Source of the DNA: Spirochaetes bacterium RBG_16_67_19
GTDB lineage: Bacteria > Spirochaetota > Spirochaetia > SZUA-6 > DRHE01
Direction of reading: 5' to 3'
Length of the DNA: 15,496 bases
Assembly (NCBI GenBank): GCA_001829505.1
Contig: MIBK01000074.1
Coordinates: forward strand, 12,059-27,554
Below, one piece after another: positions 6,822 through 13,949 of the stretch (within the stretch, counting starts at the first letter, position 1; every line of letters begins with the position of its first letter). The notes beneath the pieces are model-generated. The model ran no database searches, was not told where the DNA came from, and worked only from the letters and a program-made list of their open reading frames with translations. A program made the translations under genes and the position numbers.

Positions 6822-7085
6822 TCACTGCGCATCTTTCGTATCATCCCCGGGAGGCTGGGCTCCCTGGCCGCCGTGAGCGCCATGCCCGCCATGTCCTCCG
6901 TGCATGAAGACGTGCATAAGGGGGCAAAGCAGAAATGCGGCGTAAGGAAGCAGAGGCAGCAGGCGGGACAGGTGAGCCTTGTGCGCGATGAGGGTCAGGG
7001 TGCCTGCGGCGGCGACCGCGACTCCCAAGACGATGATCACTGCGCGTGGCGAAAGCCACGGCGCTGAAACTGCAATTCTTTTCAT
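6822..7085 (-). CDS. DUF2933-type small membrane protein with His-rich tail
   Basis: An 87-residue protein with two hydrophobic segments (about 13-34 and 42-60). The second ends in LLCPLMHVFMHGGHGG, followed by a tail with His62, His65, His68 and His71. This pattern (CPLMH plus a repeated HGG tail) is characteristic of DUF2933 proteins, often found beside copper or other heavy-metal resistance genes. A role in binding copper at the membrane is likely but unproven. The ATG at 7085 is preceded by GGAGGAATC, a strong ribosome binding site lying inside the end of the upstream gene. The start overlaps the upstream stop as ATGA, so the two genes are translationally coupled. Confidence 0.85.
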   Translation of the reverse strand: MKRIAVSAPWLSPRAVIIVLGVAVAAAGTLTLIAHKAHLSRLLPLLPYAAFLLCPLMHVFMHGGHGGHGAHGGQGAQPPGDDTKDAQ

Positions 7086-8035
7086 GATTCCTCCGCGAGG
7101 CCGCCCGCTTTCTCTTGCTGCATTTGATAGGTTCCCTGCGTGCACAGCAGGCAGTAGGCGGTGAATGGTAATGCCACCAGTTCGCACAACGGCTCCCGCC
7201 CGCTCAGGGCACCGCGTATTCTGGTAGAAGAGGTTTTCAGCGGCATTTGCTCGATCCAGCGAACGTCGAGGAAGCTTGCGAGCGATTCGCTGCAGTCTCC
7301 CCGGTCCAGGAAAACGACAGACAGCCAGCGAGTCCGGGGGTCGAAGCCGTGAATGGCATTGCGCACCCCCTCTTCCAGCCTCTGGATGGTGTCGGGATGC
7401 CCGCTCTGAGGCGTGAAACGGTGGCAGTGGTCGCTCCCAGCCAGGTAAAAGGCATGCAGCGGCCGGGCGCCGTGGGAGGACATGATCCGGAAAATGTTTA
7501 CCTCCCCCGGTAGCGAGCTGCCTAGAGCGATGGGAGAATACTCGAAGAGCGGGTGGAAAATCCGGAGCACCTGTTGTGCGACCTGGTGGCGAAGGACCGC
7601 AGAGGCCAGCTCGGGCTTTCGAGGATCGCTCCCGGCGATCACAAACAGGACCTTGTCCAGACAGAATCGCTCCATCGCGGCCAACCCGCTCATGAGATGG
7701 GCCCAGTGCAGCGGGTTTGCGGCGATCGGAAAGACTCCTAGCCGCAAGGGCCGGGCGGCCCGCTCATGAGGCCCCGCAATGCCTGCAGGCTGAATGAACC
7801 CCAAGGCCGATAGTTCTCCGATGCGTTGCAGCGCCGAGTGGACCCATGTTTGTACCGCCTGGAATGTGTTGGAGTCTGCATGCCATCCCAGGGCTTCCTG
7901 CATCCTGGTTAGCTCGAAGGCGACCTTCCTCGCGATTGCTTCTGTCAAAGGCTCGCCCGGGGCCGGCAGTTTTGCGGGCCCGCCGCTCCACGCCGGCGCG
8001 CCGGCCTCTTGCAGCACCGCAGCGTATTCACTCAT
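7082..8035 (-). CDS. NadD-like nucleotidyltransferase of uncertain substrate
   Basis: A 317-residue protein. Residues 97-280 have the cytidylyltransferase/NadD fold: GVFPIAANPLHWAH (100-113, the nucleotide-binding motif with His110 and His113), FVIAGSDPRK, FYLAGSDH and TSSTRIRGAL (268-277), matching the ISSTxIR signature. NadD joins nicotinate mononucleotide and ATP to make the dinucleotide of NAD synthesis. This member differs from housekeeping NadD (about 200 residues): it has an extra N-terminal helical region of about 95 residues and a C-terminal CLLC pair (Cys295, Cys298), so the substrate may differ. The ATG at 8035 has no visible ribosome binding site and lies next to a -10-like TATAGT, suggesting a leaderless messenger. 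It is first in the leftward four-gene operon. Confidence 0.8.
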   Translation of the reverse strand: MSEYAAVLQEAGAPAWSGGPAKLPAPGEPLTEAIARKVAFELTRMQEALGWHADSNTFQAVQTWVHSALQRIGELSALGFIQPAGIAGPHERAARPLRLGVFPIAANPLHWAHLMSGLAAMERFCLDKVLFVIAGSDPRKPELASAVLRHQVAQQVLRIFHPLFEYSPIALGSSLPGEVNIFRIMSSHGARPLHAFYLAGSDHCHRFTPQSGHPDTIQRLEEGVRNAIHGFDPRTRWLSVVFLDRGDCSESLASFLDVRWIEQMPLKTSSTRIRGALSGREPLCELVALPFTAYCLLCTQGTYQMQQEKAGGLAEES

Positions 8036-8042
8036 GGACTTG

Positions 8043-8071
8043 ACTATAGAATGCTTCCGGATCCGAGAGGG
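8043..8071 (-). promoter_or_regulatory. Probable activator-dependent promoter of the leftward operon
   Basis: TATAGT (8048-8043, minus strand) matches the -10 consensus at five of six bases and would start transcription about at the ATG of the NadD-like gene (8035). The -35 position at 17-base spacing reads CCCTCT, with no consensus, as expected if an activator is needed. The first base of the -10 lies 55.5 bases from the centre of the inverted repeat at 8094-8113. Confidence 0.45.
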
Positions 8072-8093
8072 AGCGCTGTTATGCGGGTACTGG

Positions 8094-8113
8094 CATAGGC
8101 ACTTTGGCCTATG
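8094..8113. promoter_or_regulatory. Inverted repeat, candidate regulator binding site 1
   Basis: CATAGGC, a six-base spacer and GCCTATG form a perfect 7-bp inverted repeat in the 149-base gap between the divergent NadD-like and response-regulator genes. Aligned on its centre, it matches the repeat at 10584-10603 at 15 of 20 bases, and both share ATAGGC/GCCTAT arms. NarL-type regulators bind as dimers to such repeats. The neighbouring response regulator is the natural candidate, which would make it autoregulatory. Confidence 0.6.
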
Positions 8114-8135
8114 GCGGGGAGGGCTCTGCGTAGCC

Positions 8136-8164
8136 TTGCCTGCAGAAAGTGGATACCTTATTGC
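8136..8164 (+). promoter_or_regulatory. Probable promoter of the two-component operon
   Basis: TTGCCT (8136-8141), a 17-base spacer and TATTGC (8159-8164) give a weak sigma-70-like promoter with a leader of about 14 bases before the ATG at 8185. The -10 again begins 55.5 bases from the centre of the inverted repeat at 8094-8113. An overlapping TATATG at 8165-8170 is a rival -10 with better consensus but no matching -35. Confidence 0.4.
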
Positions 8165-8184
8165 TATATGTCGCCGGTAGGCAG

Positions 8185-8883
8185 ATGAAAATGAAACGTT
8201 CACGGTCCTCGCCCTCTGCTTCCCCGATTCGCGTTGTGCTTGCCGACGATCACTCGGTCGTCCGCGCCGGCATCCGCAAGATCCTGGAGACCGCACCGGA
8301 CATCAAAATCGTGGCAGAGGCTAATGATGGTCAGCAGGCGATCGAGGCGATCGCTGCGGCCAGGCCGGACGTAGCCGTGCTGGACGTGAGGATGCCGAGG
8401 TCCAGTGGCATCGATGCCACGCGATGGATTCGGGCGAACGCCCCCAAGACCGCGGTGCTCGTGCTTTCTGCTTTTGACGATGATCCCTTTGTCCTCGCCG
8501 TACTTCAGGCCGGGGCCAATGGGTACGTGCTGAAAAGCGCGGACGCGGAGGATATCGTCCTCGCGGTGAGGAAGGTCCATGCCGGGAAATCCGCCCTTGA
8601 TCCGGAAATCGCCCGGAAAGTGCTCAAGAGTCTAAGCGGCGCCCAAAGCTCCTCTCAGCAGCAAGGACCGTCAGCCCGCGAGCGCGAGATCCTTGCCCTC
8701 GTCTCGCAGGGGCACACCAATAAGGCTATCGGATCTGCGCTTCAGATCAGCCCGCGTACCGTTCAGGGTCATTTGGCGAAAATCTTTGACAAACTGGGCG
8801 CGGAGAGTCGCACGCAAGCGGTAATGCGCGCTATTTCCTTGGGTTGGCTTACCACCCTCCAGGGTGGCGAGCCTGACGAGTGA
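8185..8883 (+). CDS. NarL/LuxR-family response regulator
   Basis: A 232-residue DNA-binding regulator. Residues 15-135 are a receiver domain with the acidic pair D21-D22, phosphoacceptor D67 in VLDVRMP, S95 and K117, all conserved. Residues about 163-225 are a LuxR-type helix-turn-helix (SAREREILALVSQGHTNKAI, then ISPRTVQGHLAKIF). It should be phosphorylated by the kinase encoded next, with which it overlaps by four bases (GTGA). The ATG at 8185 is chosen because an upstream GTG at 8149 lies within the promoter. An ATG at 8191 has better spacing to GGTAGG (8176-8181) and may be the true start. Probable targets are the two inverted repeats flanking this gene pair. No signal-specific motif shows what is sensed. 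Confidence 0.92.
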   Translation: MKMKRSRSSPSASPIRVVLADDHSVVRAGIRKILETAPDIKIVAEANDGQQAIEAIAAARPDVAVLDVRMPRSSGIDATRWIRANAPKTAVLVLSAFDDDPFVLAVLQAGANGYVLKSADAEDIVLAVRKVHAGKSALDPEIARKVLKSLSGAQSSSQQQGPSAREREILALVSQGHTNKAIGSALQISPRTVQGHLAKIFDKLGAESRTQAVMRAISLGWLTTLQGGEPDE

Positions 8884-10568
8884 AGCCGTTCCTCGGCGGT
8901 CTGCTGCTTCGTCTCTTTACTTCTATCCTTCTTCCTTTCAGTATCCTGTTATTCGGCTTCGCAGTCGCCGCGATTTCTGTCCATGAGAATGCCATGCGCG
9001 GACTCGTGGCTGAGCGTGACGCGCGCTCCGCTCGCGCGGCTGCCGCTGCCATGTCCGAGCTTCTGCTTCACCGGAGGATCGCGGTCCGCGATCTAGCGCT
9101 TCGGCTGGAAGACGGGATAGCAGCCCAGGAGGTGATCAAGGAAGGCGAGCCGATTGCCCACAGTTTCGACGAAGGCCTTGCGGTGGTGAGTCGAAACGGC
9201 AAGATCCTTGCAGGCTCACTATCCCCATCGCTAATAGGCTCCCCCTTGTTCAGGCGCGCTCTGGCCTCTTTGAAGAGCGAAGCGGAAAGCAGCCATTCCG
9301 TGTTCATGGTTGATGGAGGGTTGATTACGACCGCCGTCCCAGCGGGTGGGTCGCTGCTCGTTATGGGTTTTTTCTCTGCTAAGGAACTGCTCTTATTCGC
9401 TCTTCCCGACCTGGATTCGCCCCCGATGAGAGCCAGTGCGGTGATCGTGGATCCGCAAGCAGGCGTTCTGGCGAACATCGGTGCCCTGCCATTGGAGCCG
9501 GATTACAGAGATCATGCCGGGATTCGTGCAGCCATGGAAGGGAAATCCGGCTCCTCCCTTGTAAACTCTGCGAAAGGCGAAGAACACGTCTTGGCTTTCA
9601 GTCCAATTTCGTATGCAGGATGGGTCCTCTTGATAGAGGAGCCCTGGCACAGCGTGGCCAGCCCTTTGCTAAGGCTTTCGCTCTCGTTTCCTCTGGCCCT
9701 GGGGCTGGCTTTGGCCATCTCGCTGTTCGGGCTGTGGTTTGCCTCCAGGCGGATCGTTCTGCCGCTTCGCCGGCTTCAGCAGGTGTCGCTCAAGCTCGCT
9801 GCTGGCGATTTTGAAGCTATCAATGTGAAGGTGGGTGGCGTCCAGGAGGTAAGGGACTTGCAGAACAGCATGGCGGTGATGGCCCGGCGCATTCACCATG
9901 CCCAGCAATCGCTCCGGCGATATATCGGCGAGGTGACTGTCGCTCAGGAGGAAGAACGGCGGCGGCTGTCTCAAGACCTGCACGACGAAACCATTCAGGA
10001 TCTCATTGCCCTGGACCAGAAGATCCAGCTGCTGGCCAGGTCGCCTGGCAGGGGAAAAAGACCGAAGATCACGGGGTTGCAGGAAATCCATCAAGCTGCT
10101 CAAGAGGTGATCCAAAGAGTCCGGCGCCTTTCACGCGCGCTGCGGCCTGCATATCTAGAAGACCTCGGCCTTATGCCCGCATTGGAAGCTCTATCGCAAG
10201 ATGTGGGTTCGTCGCTCGGAATCCCTATAGTCATGCGGGTCGTGGGTAGGCTGCGGCGGTTATCCCACGATGCGGAGCTGGCCATCTATCGGATAGTTCA
10301 GGAGGCGCTTGCCAATATCGCGCGGCACGCGGCAGCGCGCCACGCCTGGATCGTCCTGCGTTATGGCAAAGAGGGGCTTCAGGTGATCGTGAAAGACGAT
10401 GGGTCGGGATTCACTCCGCCACCTGAACCAGCTGAGCTTTCTCGTTCGGGGCATTTCGGCCTGATCGGCATGCGCGAGAGGGCGCAGTACATCGATGCTC
10501 GCGTTGAAGTGCACTCTGCTCCTGGGAAGGGAGCGCGTGTGACCATCTGCCTTCCTTTGCCGAAATAA
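8880..10568 (+). CDS. Membrane sensor histidine kinase, HisKA_3 (NarL-partner) type
   Basis: A 562-residue inner-membrane kinase. A first helix (about 13-34) and a second (263-288) enclose a periplasmic sensor of about 225 residues that looks like a double-Cache-type domain by length and by segments such as GLAVVSRNGKILAGS and AVIVDPQAGVLANIG. A HAMP region (about 289-342) and a short coiled coil lead to the dimerisation helix with phospho-acceptor His368 in LSQDLHDETIQDL. The ATPase domain shows the N-box EALANIARH (475-482), G1 DDGSGF (506-511) and HFGLIGMRERA (525-535). It starts at GTG 8880, overlapping the regulator stop. The sensor has no His- or Met-rich copper motif, so copper is not an evident direct ligand; a small organic or redox-related signal is as likely. 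Confidence 0.92.
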   Translation: MKPFLGGLLLRLFTSILLPFSILLFGFAVAAISVHENAMRGLVAERDARSARAAAAAMSELLLHRRIAVRDLALRLEDGIAAQEVIKEGEPIAHSFDEGLAVVSRNGKILAGSLSPSLIGSPLFRRALASLKSEAESSHSVFMVDGGLITTAVPAGGSLLVMGFFSAKELLLFALPDLDSPPMRASAVIVDPQAGVLANIGALPLEPDYRDHAGIRAAMEGKSGSSLVNSAKGEEHVLAFSPISYAGWVLLIEEPWHSVASPLLRLSLSFPLALGLALAISLFGLWFASRRIVLPLRRLQQVSLKLAAGDFEAINVKVGGVQEVRDLQNSMAVMARRIHHAQQSLRRYIGEVTVAQEEERRRLSQDLHDETIQDLIALDQKIQLLARSPGRGKRPKITGLQEIHQAAQEVIQRVRRLSRALRPAYLEDLGLMPALEALSQDVGSSLGIPIVMRVVGRLRRLSHDAELAIYRIVQEALANIARHAAARHAWIVLRYGKEGLQVIVKDDGSGFTPPPEPAELSRSGHFGLIGMRERAQYIDARVEVHSAPGKGARVTICLPLPK

Positions 10569-10583
10569 GATCCAACTCTCGCC

Positions 10584-10603
10584 AATAGGCAGAATTGCCT
10601 ATG
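10584..10603. promoter_or_regulatory. Inverted repeat, candidate regulator binding site 2
   Basis: ATAGGCA (10585-10591), spacer GAAT and TGCCTAT (10596-10602) form a perfect 7-bp inverted repeat in the gap between the kinase gene and the copper operon. It is related to the repeat at 8094-8113 and lies 55.5 bases from the first base of the -10-like TATGTT at 10649-10654, the same geometry as at the leftward promoter. As an RNA hairpin it has no following T-run, so a terminator is unlikely. Confidence 0.6.
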
Positions 10604-10625
10604 CCTTGCTCAGCAAAATGGCGCT

Positions 10626-10654
10626 GCACCGCTGCGGTGCGTGCAGGCTATGTT
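10626..10654 (+). promoter_or_regulatory. Probable promoter of the copper operon with hairpin over the -35
   Basis: TATGTT (10649-10654) is the -10-like element. The -35 position at 17-base spacing reads GCACCG, without consensus, which fits activator dependence. That hexamer is the left arm of a perfect inverted repeat, GCACCG-CTG-CGGTGC (10626-10640), which could be a second operator or a chance GC-rich hairpin. Transcription would start near 10661, and AGAGGA at 10662-10667 is the ribosome binding site. Confidence 0.45.
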
Positions 10655-10672
10655 AGCGGGTAGAGGAACCAA

Positions 10673-11041
10673 ATGAGAGACCGGCTGATCCTGGCCATCC
10701 CCTGGCGTGAGCTTACCCGCAACATGACCCGCCGACTGAGCAGCAGGGGTCTCTCGGTTCGCCGCACATTTGATCTTCAAGAAGCCCGTCGTTCTTTAGA
10801 AAAAGGCAGAGCGGCATCCGGCGCTCTCCATGGGTCAGGCCAGTACCTCGTGCTGCAGGTCCGCTGCGGCAAGGACTCGGCAACGATGGTGGTACGCGGT
10901 GATGGCAATAACACTGAAATCACCCTCCTGAGGGCCGATGACTCAGAAGGCAGAGTCGCCTCTGAAGTCTACCTGGGAATAAAGCTAATGCTTGTAGATC
11001 CCGTTTGCGGAATGCACCTGAGATCCCGGAGGGCGCGATGA
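10673..11041 (+). CDS. Small protein ending in DPVCGM metal-binding motif
   Basis: A 122-residue soluble protein, first gene of the copper operon. Residues 1-42 ([29 protein letters not shown] region) suggest an alpha/beta unit in which a strand is followed by an amphipathic helix and a second strand. The middle ([10 protein letters not shown] to EITLLRADD) looks strand-rich. The C-terminus carries DPVCGM (109-114), the Cys-containing motif known from YHS domains and the N-termini of some copper ATPases. I recall small proteins of this layout beside P-type ATPases in other phyla but know no function. A role as copper carrier or accessory to the ATPase is inferred. AGAGGA precedes the ATG at good spacing. 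Its stop overlaps the copA start as ATGA. Confidence 0.75.
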   Translation: MRDRLILAIPWRELTRNMTRRLSSRGLSVRRTFDLQEARRSLEKGRAASGALHGSGQYLVLQVRCGKDSATMVVRGDGNNTEITLLRADDSEGRVASEVYLGIKLMLVDPVCGMHLRSRRAR

Positions 11042-13575
11042 CAAATCCTGCGAAGACAATCGATTTCGCATTTTCCGCAACCACAGGTATCGACCCGGAT
11101 GCCAAGGTAGTGCGAATCGACATACCGATCTACCAAACTCCCGCCGGGAAAAACGGCGTCTCTTTGGAAGGGGCGATTCGGGGAGCAAAGGGAGTACGCC
11201 GGGTGCTCTTCAACGCAACCACAAGGAATCTCGCGATTTGGTATCACACAGAACAAACTGGCGCCGCAAGGCTATACCAGGCGGTTCGAGCGGCAGGCTT
11301 CGAAACGGGCACCAACAGCCTGCGCCTGCGGATTCGGGGGATCTATTGCGCGGGCTGCATAAGTCAGATCGAGGAGTGCTTGAGGAATGTGGCCAGAGTA
11401 GAGGCCGCGATGTTCAATCCTGCCACCTCCGAAGCGGTCATCGAGTACTGCGTGGGGGTTGCGGACTTGGACCTCCTGGAGCACGCCGTCGATTCCCTGG
11501 GTCTGTACCGCGCAGAGCCTGCTTCGGGGGATAGCCCCGAAGAGGCGCGTCGGGAGCGGGACGACGCGGAAACGGAATATCGCACACTCATGCGCAAGTG
11601 GTGGTTCGCGGCGGCCTTTGGCATCTTCTCGATGATCTTCTCCTTTCCTCAACTCTTTCCTTTTCTTCGCGATTTGCTCCCCAGGGGGAGCATGAACTTA
11701 CGATACCTCTGGATGGCAATGGGCGTAGCCTCGCTGGCGGTTATTTTCTATAGCGGCAGCCAGTTCTTCTCGGCCATGTGGGAGTCCCTAAAGCACCGCA
11801 CGGCCAACATGCACACCCTGATCGCTTTAGGCACAGGCGTGGCCTGGATTTATTCCACCATTGCTGTTTTGTTTCCCAAGGTTTTCCCTTCAGCGGGAAT
11901 GGCTGAAGTGTATTACGACGTCACCATCGTGGTCACCGCCCTGGTGGTCTTGGGACTCGCCCTGGAGGTGAAGGCCAAGGGCCGGACGAGCGAGGCGATC
12001 AAGAAGCTGATCGGGCTGCAACCCAAGACCGCGCGGGTGATCCGAGGCGGCCAGGAGGTGGATATCCCGGTCGAGGAAGTGCGGGTCGGAGACACCATTA
12101 TCATGCGGCCCGGCGAAAAACTGCCAGTCGACGGGGTGGTGGCGGCAGGGAGCTCGGCGGTTGATGAATCGATGATCACCGGCGAGAGCCTCCCCGTGGA
12201 AAAAAGGCCAGGAGACGAGGTGATCGGGGCCACGATAAACAAAACCGGATCCTTTCAGTTCCGGGCCACGAAGGTGGGTAAGGATACGGCGCTGTCGAAT
12301 ATCATCCGCATGGTCAAAGATGCTCAGGCGACCAAGGTCCCCATCCAGCGCATCGTGGACGTGGTATCCAGCTACTTCACTCCAGCGGTGATCATCCTGG
12401 CAATATCCGGATTCATCATCTGGTACAACTTCGGACCCCAGCCGCCGCTGGTCTACGCGCTGATCATCGCGGTGACCACGCTGATCATCGCCTGCCCCTG
12501 CGCTCTGGGCATGGCTACACCGATGTCGCTGACCACGGGAATCGGTCTGGGGGCGGTGAACGGAATCCTCATCCGCGGCGGGGAGTCGCTGCAAACGGCC
12601 AAGGAACTGAAAACCATCATACTGGACAAGACGGGCACAATCACCTACGGCAAACCCGCTCTCACGGACATGCGGGCTGTCGGCATCGAGGAACCGGAAC
12701 TATTGCGGCTTACGGCAGCCGTCGAGAAAGGCTCGGAGCACCCCCTGGCCGCGGCGATCGTCGAAGCCGCCCAGTCACGTGGGATCCAGATCCCCTCCAC
12801 CGAGAGCTTCAACGCCATCCCCGGTTATGGCGTGGAGGCATCCGTGGAGGGTCGGAGCCTGCTGCTGGGCAATCTGCGCCTGATGAAGCAGAAACAGATC
12901 GCCGTGGGAACCCTCGAATCGCAGGCGCTGCGCTTCGCGGATGAAGGGAAGACCCCGCTGTATGTGGCCCTGGATGGAGCGCCGGCAGGTCTGCTCGCCG
13001 TAGCCGATACCGTGAAGCAAGACTCCGCCCAGGCGATCGGAGCTCTGCGGCGGATGGGAATCGAAGTGGTGATGATCACCGGCGACAACGAGAGGACGGC
13101 GCGGGCGGTGGCCAAACAGGTGGGCATCGAACGGGTGCTCGCCGAGGTGCTGCCCCAGGACAAGGCACGCAACGTACAGAGGCTGCAGCAGGAAGGAAAA
13201 AAGGTGGGGATGGTCGGGGATGGAATCAACGACGCTCCGGCTTTAGCGCAGTCGGATGTCGGCTTCGCGATCGGCACCGGGACTGATGTAGCGATCGAAG
13301 CCAGCGACATCACCCTCATCAAGGGAAGCCTCCAGGGAGTGGTCACCGCCATCCAGATCAGCCGGGCAACGATGAGGAATGTGTACCAGAACCTCCTCGG
13401 CGCGTTCCTGTACAACACCCTCGGCATCCCGATCGCGATGGGCCTTCTCTACCCTTTTTTCGGCATCCTGCTTTCGCCGCTCTTGGCGGCTGCCGCGATG
13501 TCTTTCAGCTCGGTGACCGTCATCAGCAACGCGAACCGCCTGAAGCTGTGGAAAGCGAAAGGAGCGAGCAAATGA
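11038..13575 (+). CDS. copA: Cu+-transporting P1B-type ATPase
   Basis: An 845-residue inner-membrane pump that moves Cu+ out of the cytoplasm at the cost of ATP. Diagnostic motifs are all present: TGES (381-384), CPC (486-488) in the ion channel, phosphorylated Asp530 in DKTGT, SEHP (566-569), GDGIND (727-732), and the Cu+-type residues YN (792-793) and MSFSS (821-825). Eight membrane helices are expected. The N-terminus has two heavy-metal-domain-like units: one near 25-90 lacks CxxC, the other near 93-160 has CAGC (104-107). The ATG at 11038 follows GGAGGG and overlaps the preceding stop. A TTG at 11005 in frame is less likely. It may export excess copper, or load copper onto the cupredoxin encoded next, as slow CopA2/CcoI-type pumps do for oxidases; the sequence does not decide. 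Confidence 0.95.
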   Translation: MTNPAKTIDFAFSATTGIDPDAKVVRIDIPIYQTPAGKNGVSLEGAIRGAKGVRRVLFNATTRNLAIWYHTEQTGAARLYQAVRAAGFETGTNSLRLRIRGIYCAGCISQIEECLRNVARVEAAMFNPATSEAVIEYCVGVADLDLLEHAVDSLGLYRAEPASGDSPEEARRERDDAETEYRTLMRKWWFAAAFGIFSMIFSFPQLFPFLRDLLPRGSMNLRYLWMAMGVASLAVIFYSGSQFFSAMWESLKHRTANMHTLIALGTGVAWIYSTIAVLFPKVFPSAGMAEVYYDVTIVVTALVVLGLALEVKAKGRTSEAIKKLIGLQPKTARVIRGGQEVDIPVEEVRVGDTIIMRPGEKLPVDGVVAAGSSAVDESMITGESLPVEKRPGDEVIGATINKTGSFQFRATKVGKDTALSNIIRMVKDAQATKVPIQRIVDVVSSYFTPAVIILAISGFIIWYNFGPQPPLVYALIIAVTTLIIACPCALGMATPMSLTTGIGLGAVNGILIRGGESLQTAKELKTIILDKTGTITYGKPALTDMRAVGIEEPELLRLTAAVEKGSEHPLAAAIVEAAQSRGIQIPSTESFNAIPGYGVEASVEGRSLLLGNLRLMKQKQIAVGTLESQALRFADEGKTPLYVALDGAPAGLLAVADTVKQDSAQAIGALRRMGIEVVMITGDNERTARAVAKQVGIERVLAEVLPQDKARNVQRLQQEGKKVGMVGDGINDAPALAQSDVGFAIGTGTDVAIEASDITLIKGSLQGVVTAIQISRATMRNVYQNLLGAFLYNTLGIPIAMGLLYPFFGILLSPLLAAAAMSFSSVTVISNANRLKLWKAKGASK

Positions 13576-13949
13576 GCATGGATCGGATCATCGTAACCCT
13601 GGGCGGCCTGGGGGCTATCGCTTTCGTCGTCTGGTTTTTCTGGCTCGGGAAGCGTAAAGCCTCGAGGGCTGCCGTGGCGGCCTCGGGGATGCAAGAGGCG
13701 ATGGTCGTGGTCCGAGGTGGCTACACGCCCGACCTGATCGTCGTAGAGCACGGCAGGCCCGTGCGGTTGACGTTCCGCCGAGAGGAGACGGCCTCCTGCT
13801 CGGAAATGGTCCTTCTGCCCGACTTCCATAAGTCCGCCATGTTGCCCCAAGGCGAGGTGGTACCCATCGAGTTTCTTCCGGAAAAGCCGGGGGAGTACGA
13901 GTTTCACTGCCAGATGGGCATGTTCCGTGGAAAGCTGATCGTGGAATGA
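13572..13949 (+). CDS. Membrane-anchored cupredoxin-domain protein
   Basis: A 125-residue protein with an N-terminal membrane anchor (residues 6-25, followed by GKRKASR, so the C-terminal domain faces the periplasm). Residues 44-125 form a cupredoxin-like beta sandwich of the Cupredoxin_1 (EfeO-type) class. Likely copper ligands are Cys76 in ASCSEM, and His112, Cys113, Met115 and Met117 in FHCQMGM. The combination with Met residues suits Cu+ binding or delivery more than a classical blue-copper electron carrier, whose ligands are two His, Cys and Met. It starts by ATGA overlap with the copA stop, with GGAG upstream (13561-13564). An ATG two codons later is possible. Its place directly after copA suggests it accepts copper from the pump on the outer face. 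Confidence 0.88.
   Translation: MSMDRIIVTLGGLGAIAFVVWFFWLGKRKASRAAVAASGMQEAMVVVRGGYTPDLIVVEHGRPVRLTFRREETASCSEMVLLPDFHKSAMLPQGEVVPIEFLPEKPGEYEFHCQMGMFRGKLIVE

Noticed and set aside
8149..8184. Earlier GTG start for the response regulator
   Set aside because: It falls within the likely promoter, has no ribosome binding site and adds residues not seen in receiver domains.
10584..10603. Inverted repeat as a terminator of the kinase gene
   Set aside because: No T-run follows, and a related repeat occurs upstream of the regulator where no gene ends.
11005..11037. TTG start for copA
   Set aside because: The ATG at 11038 has a strong GGAGGG site and the ATGA overlap seen throughout the operon.
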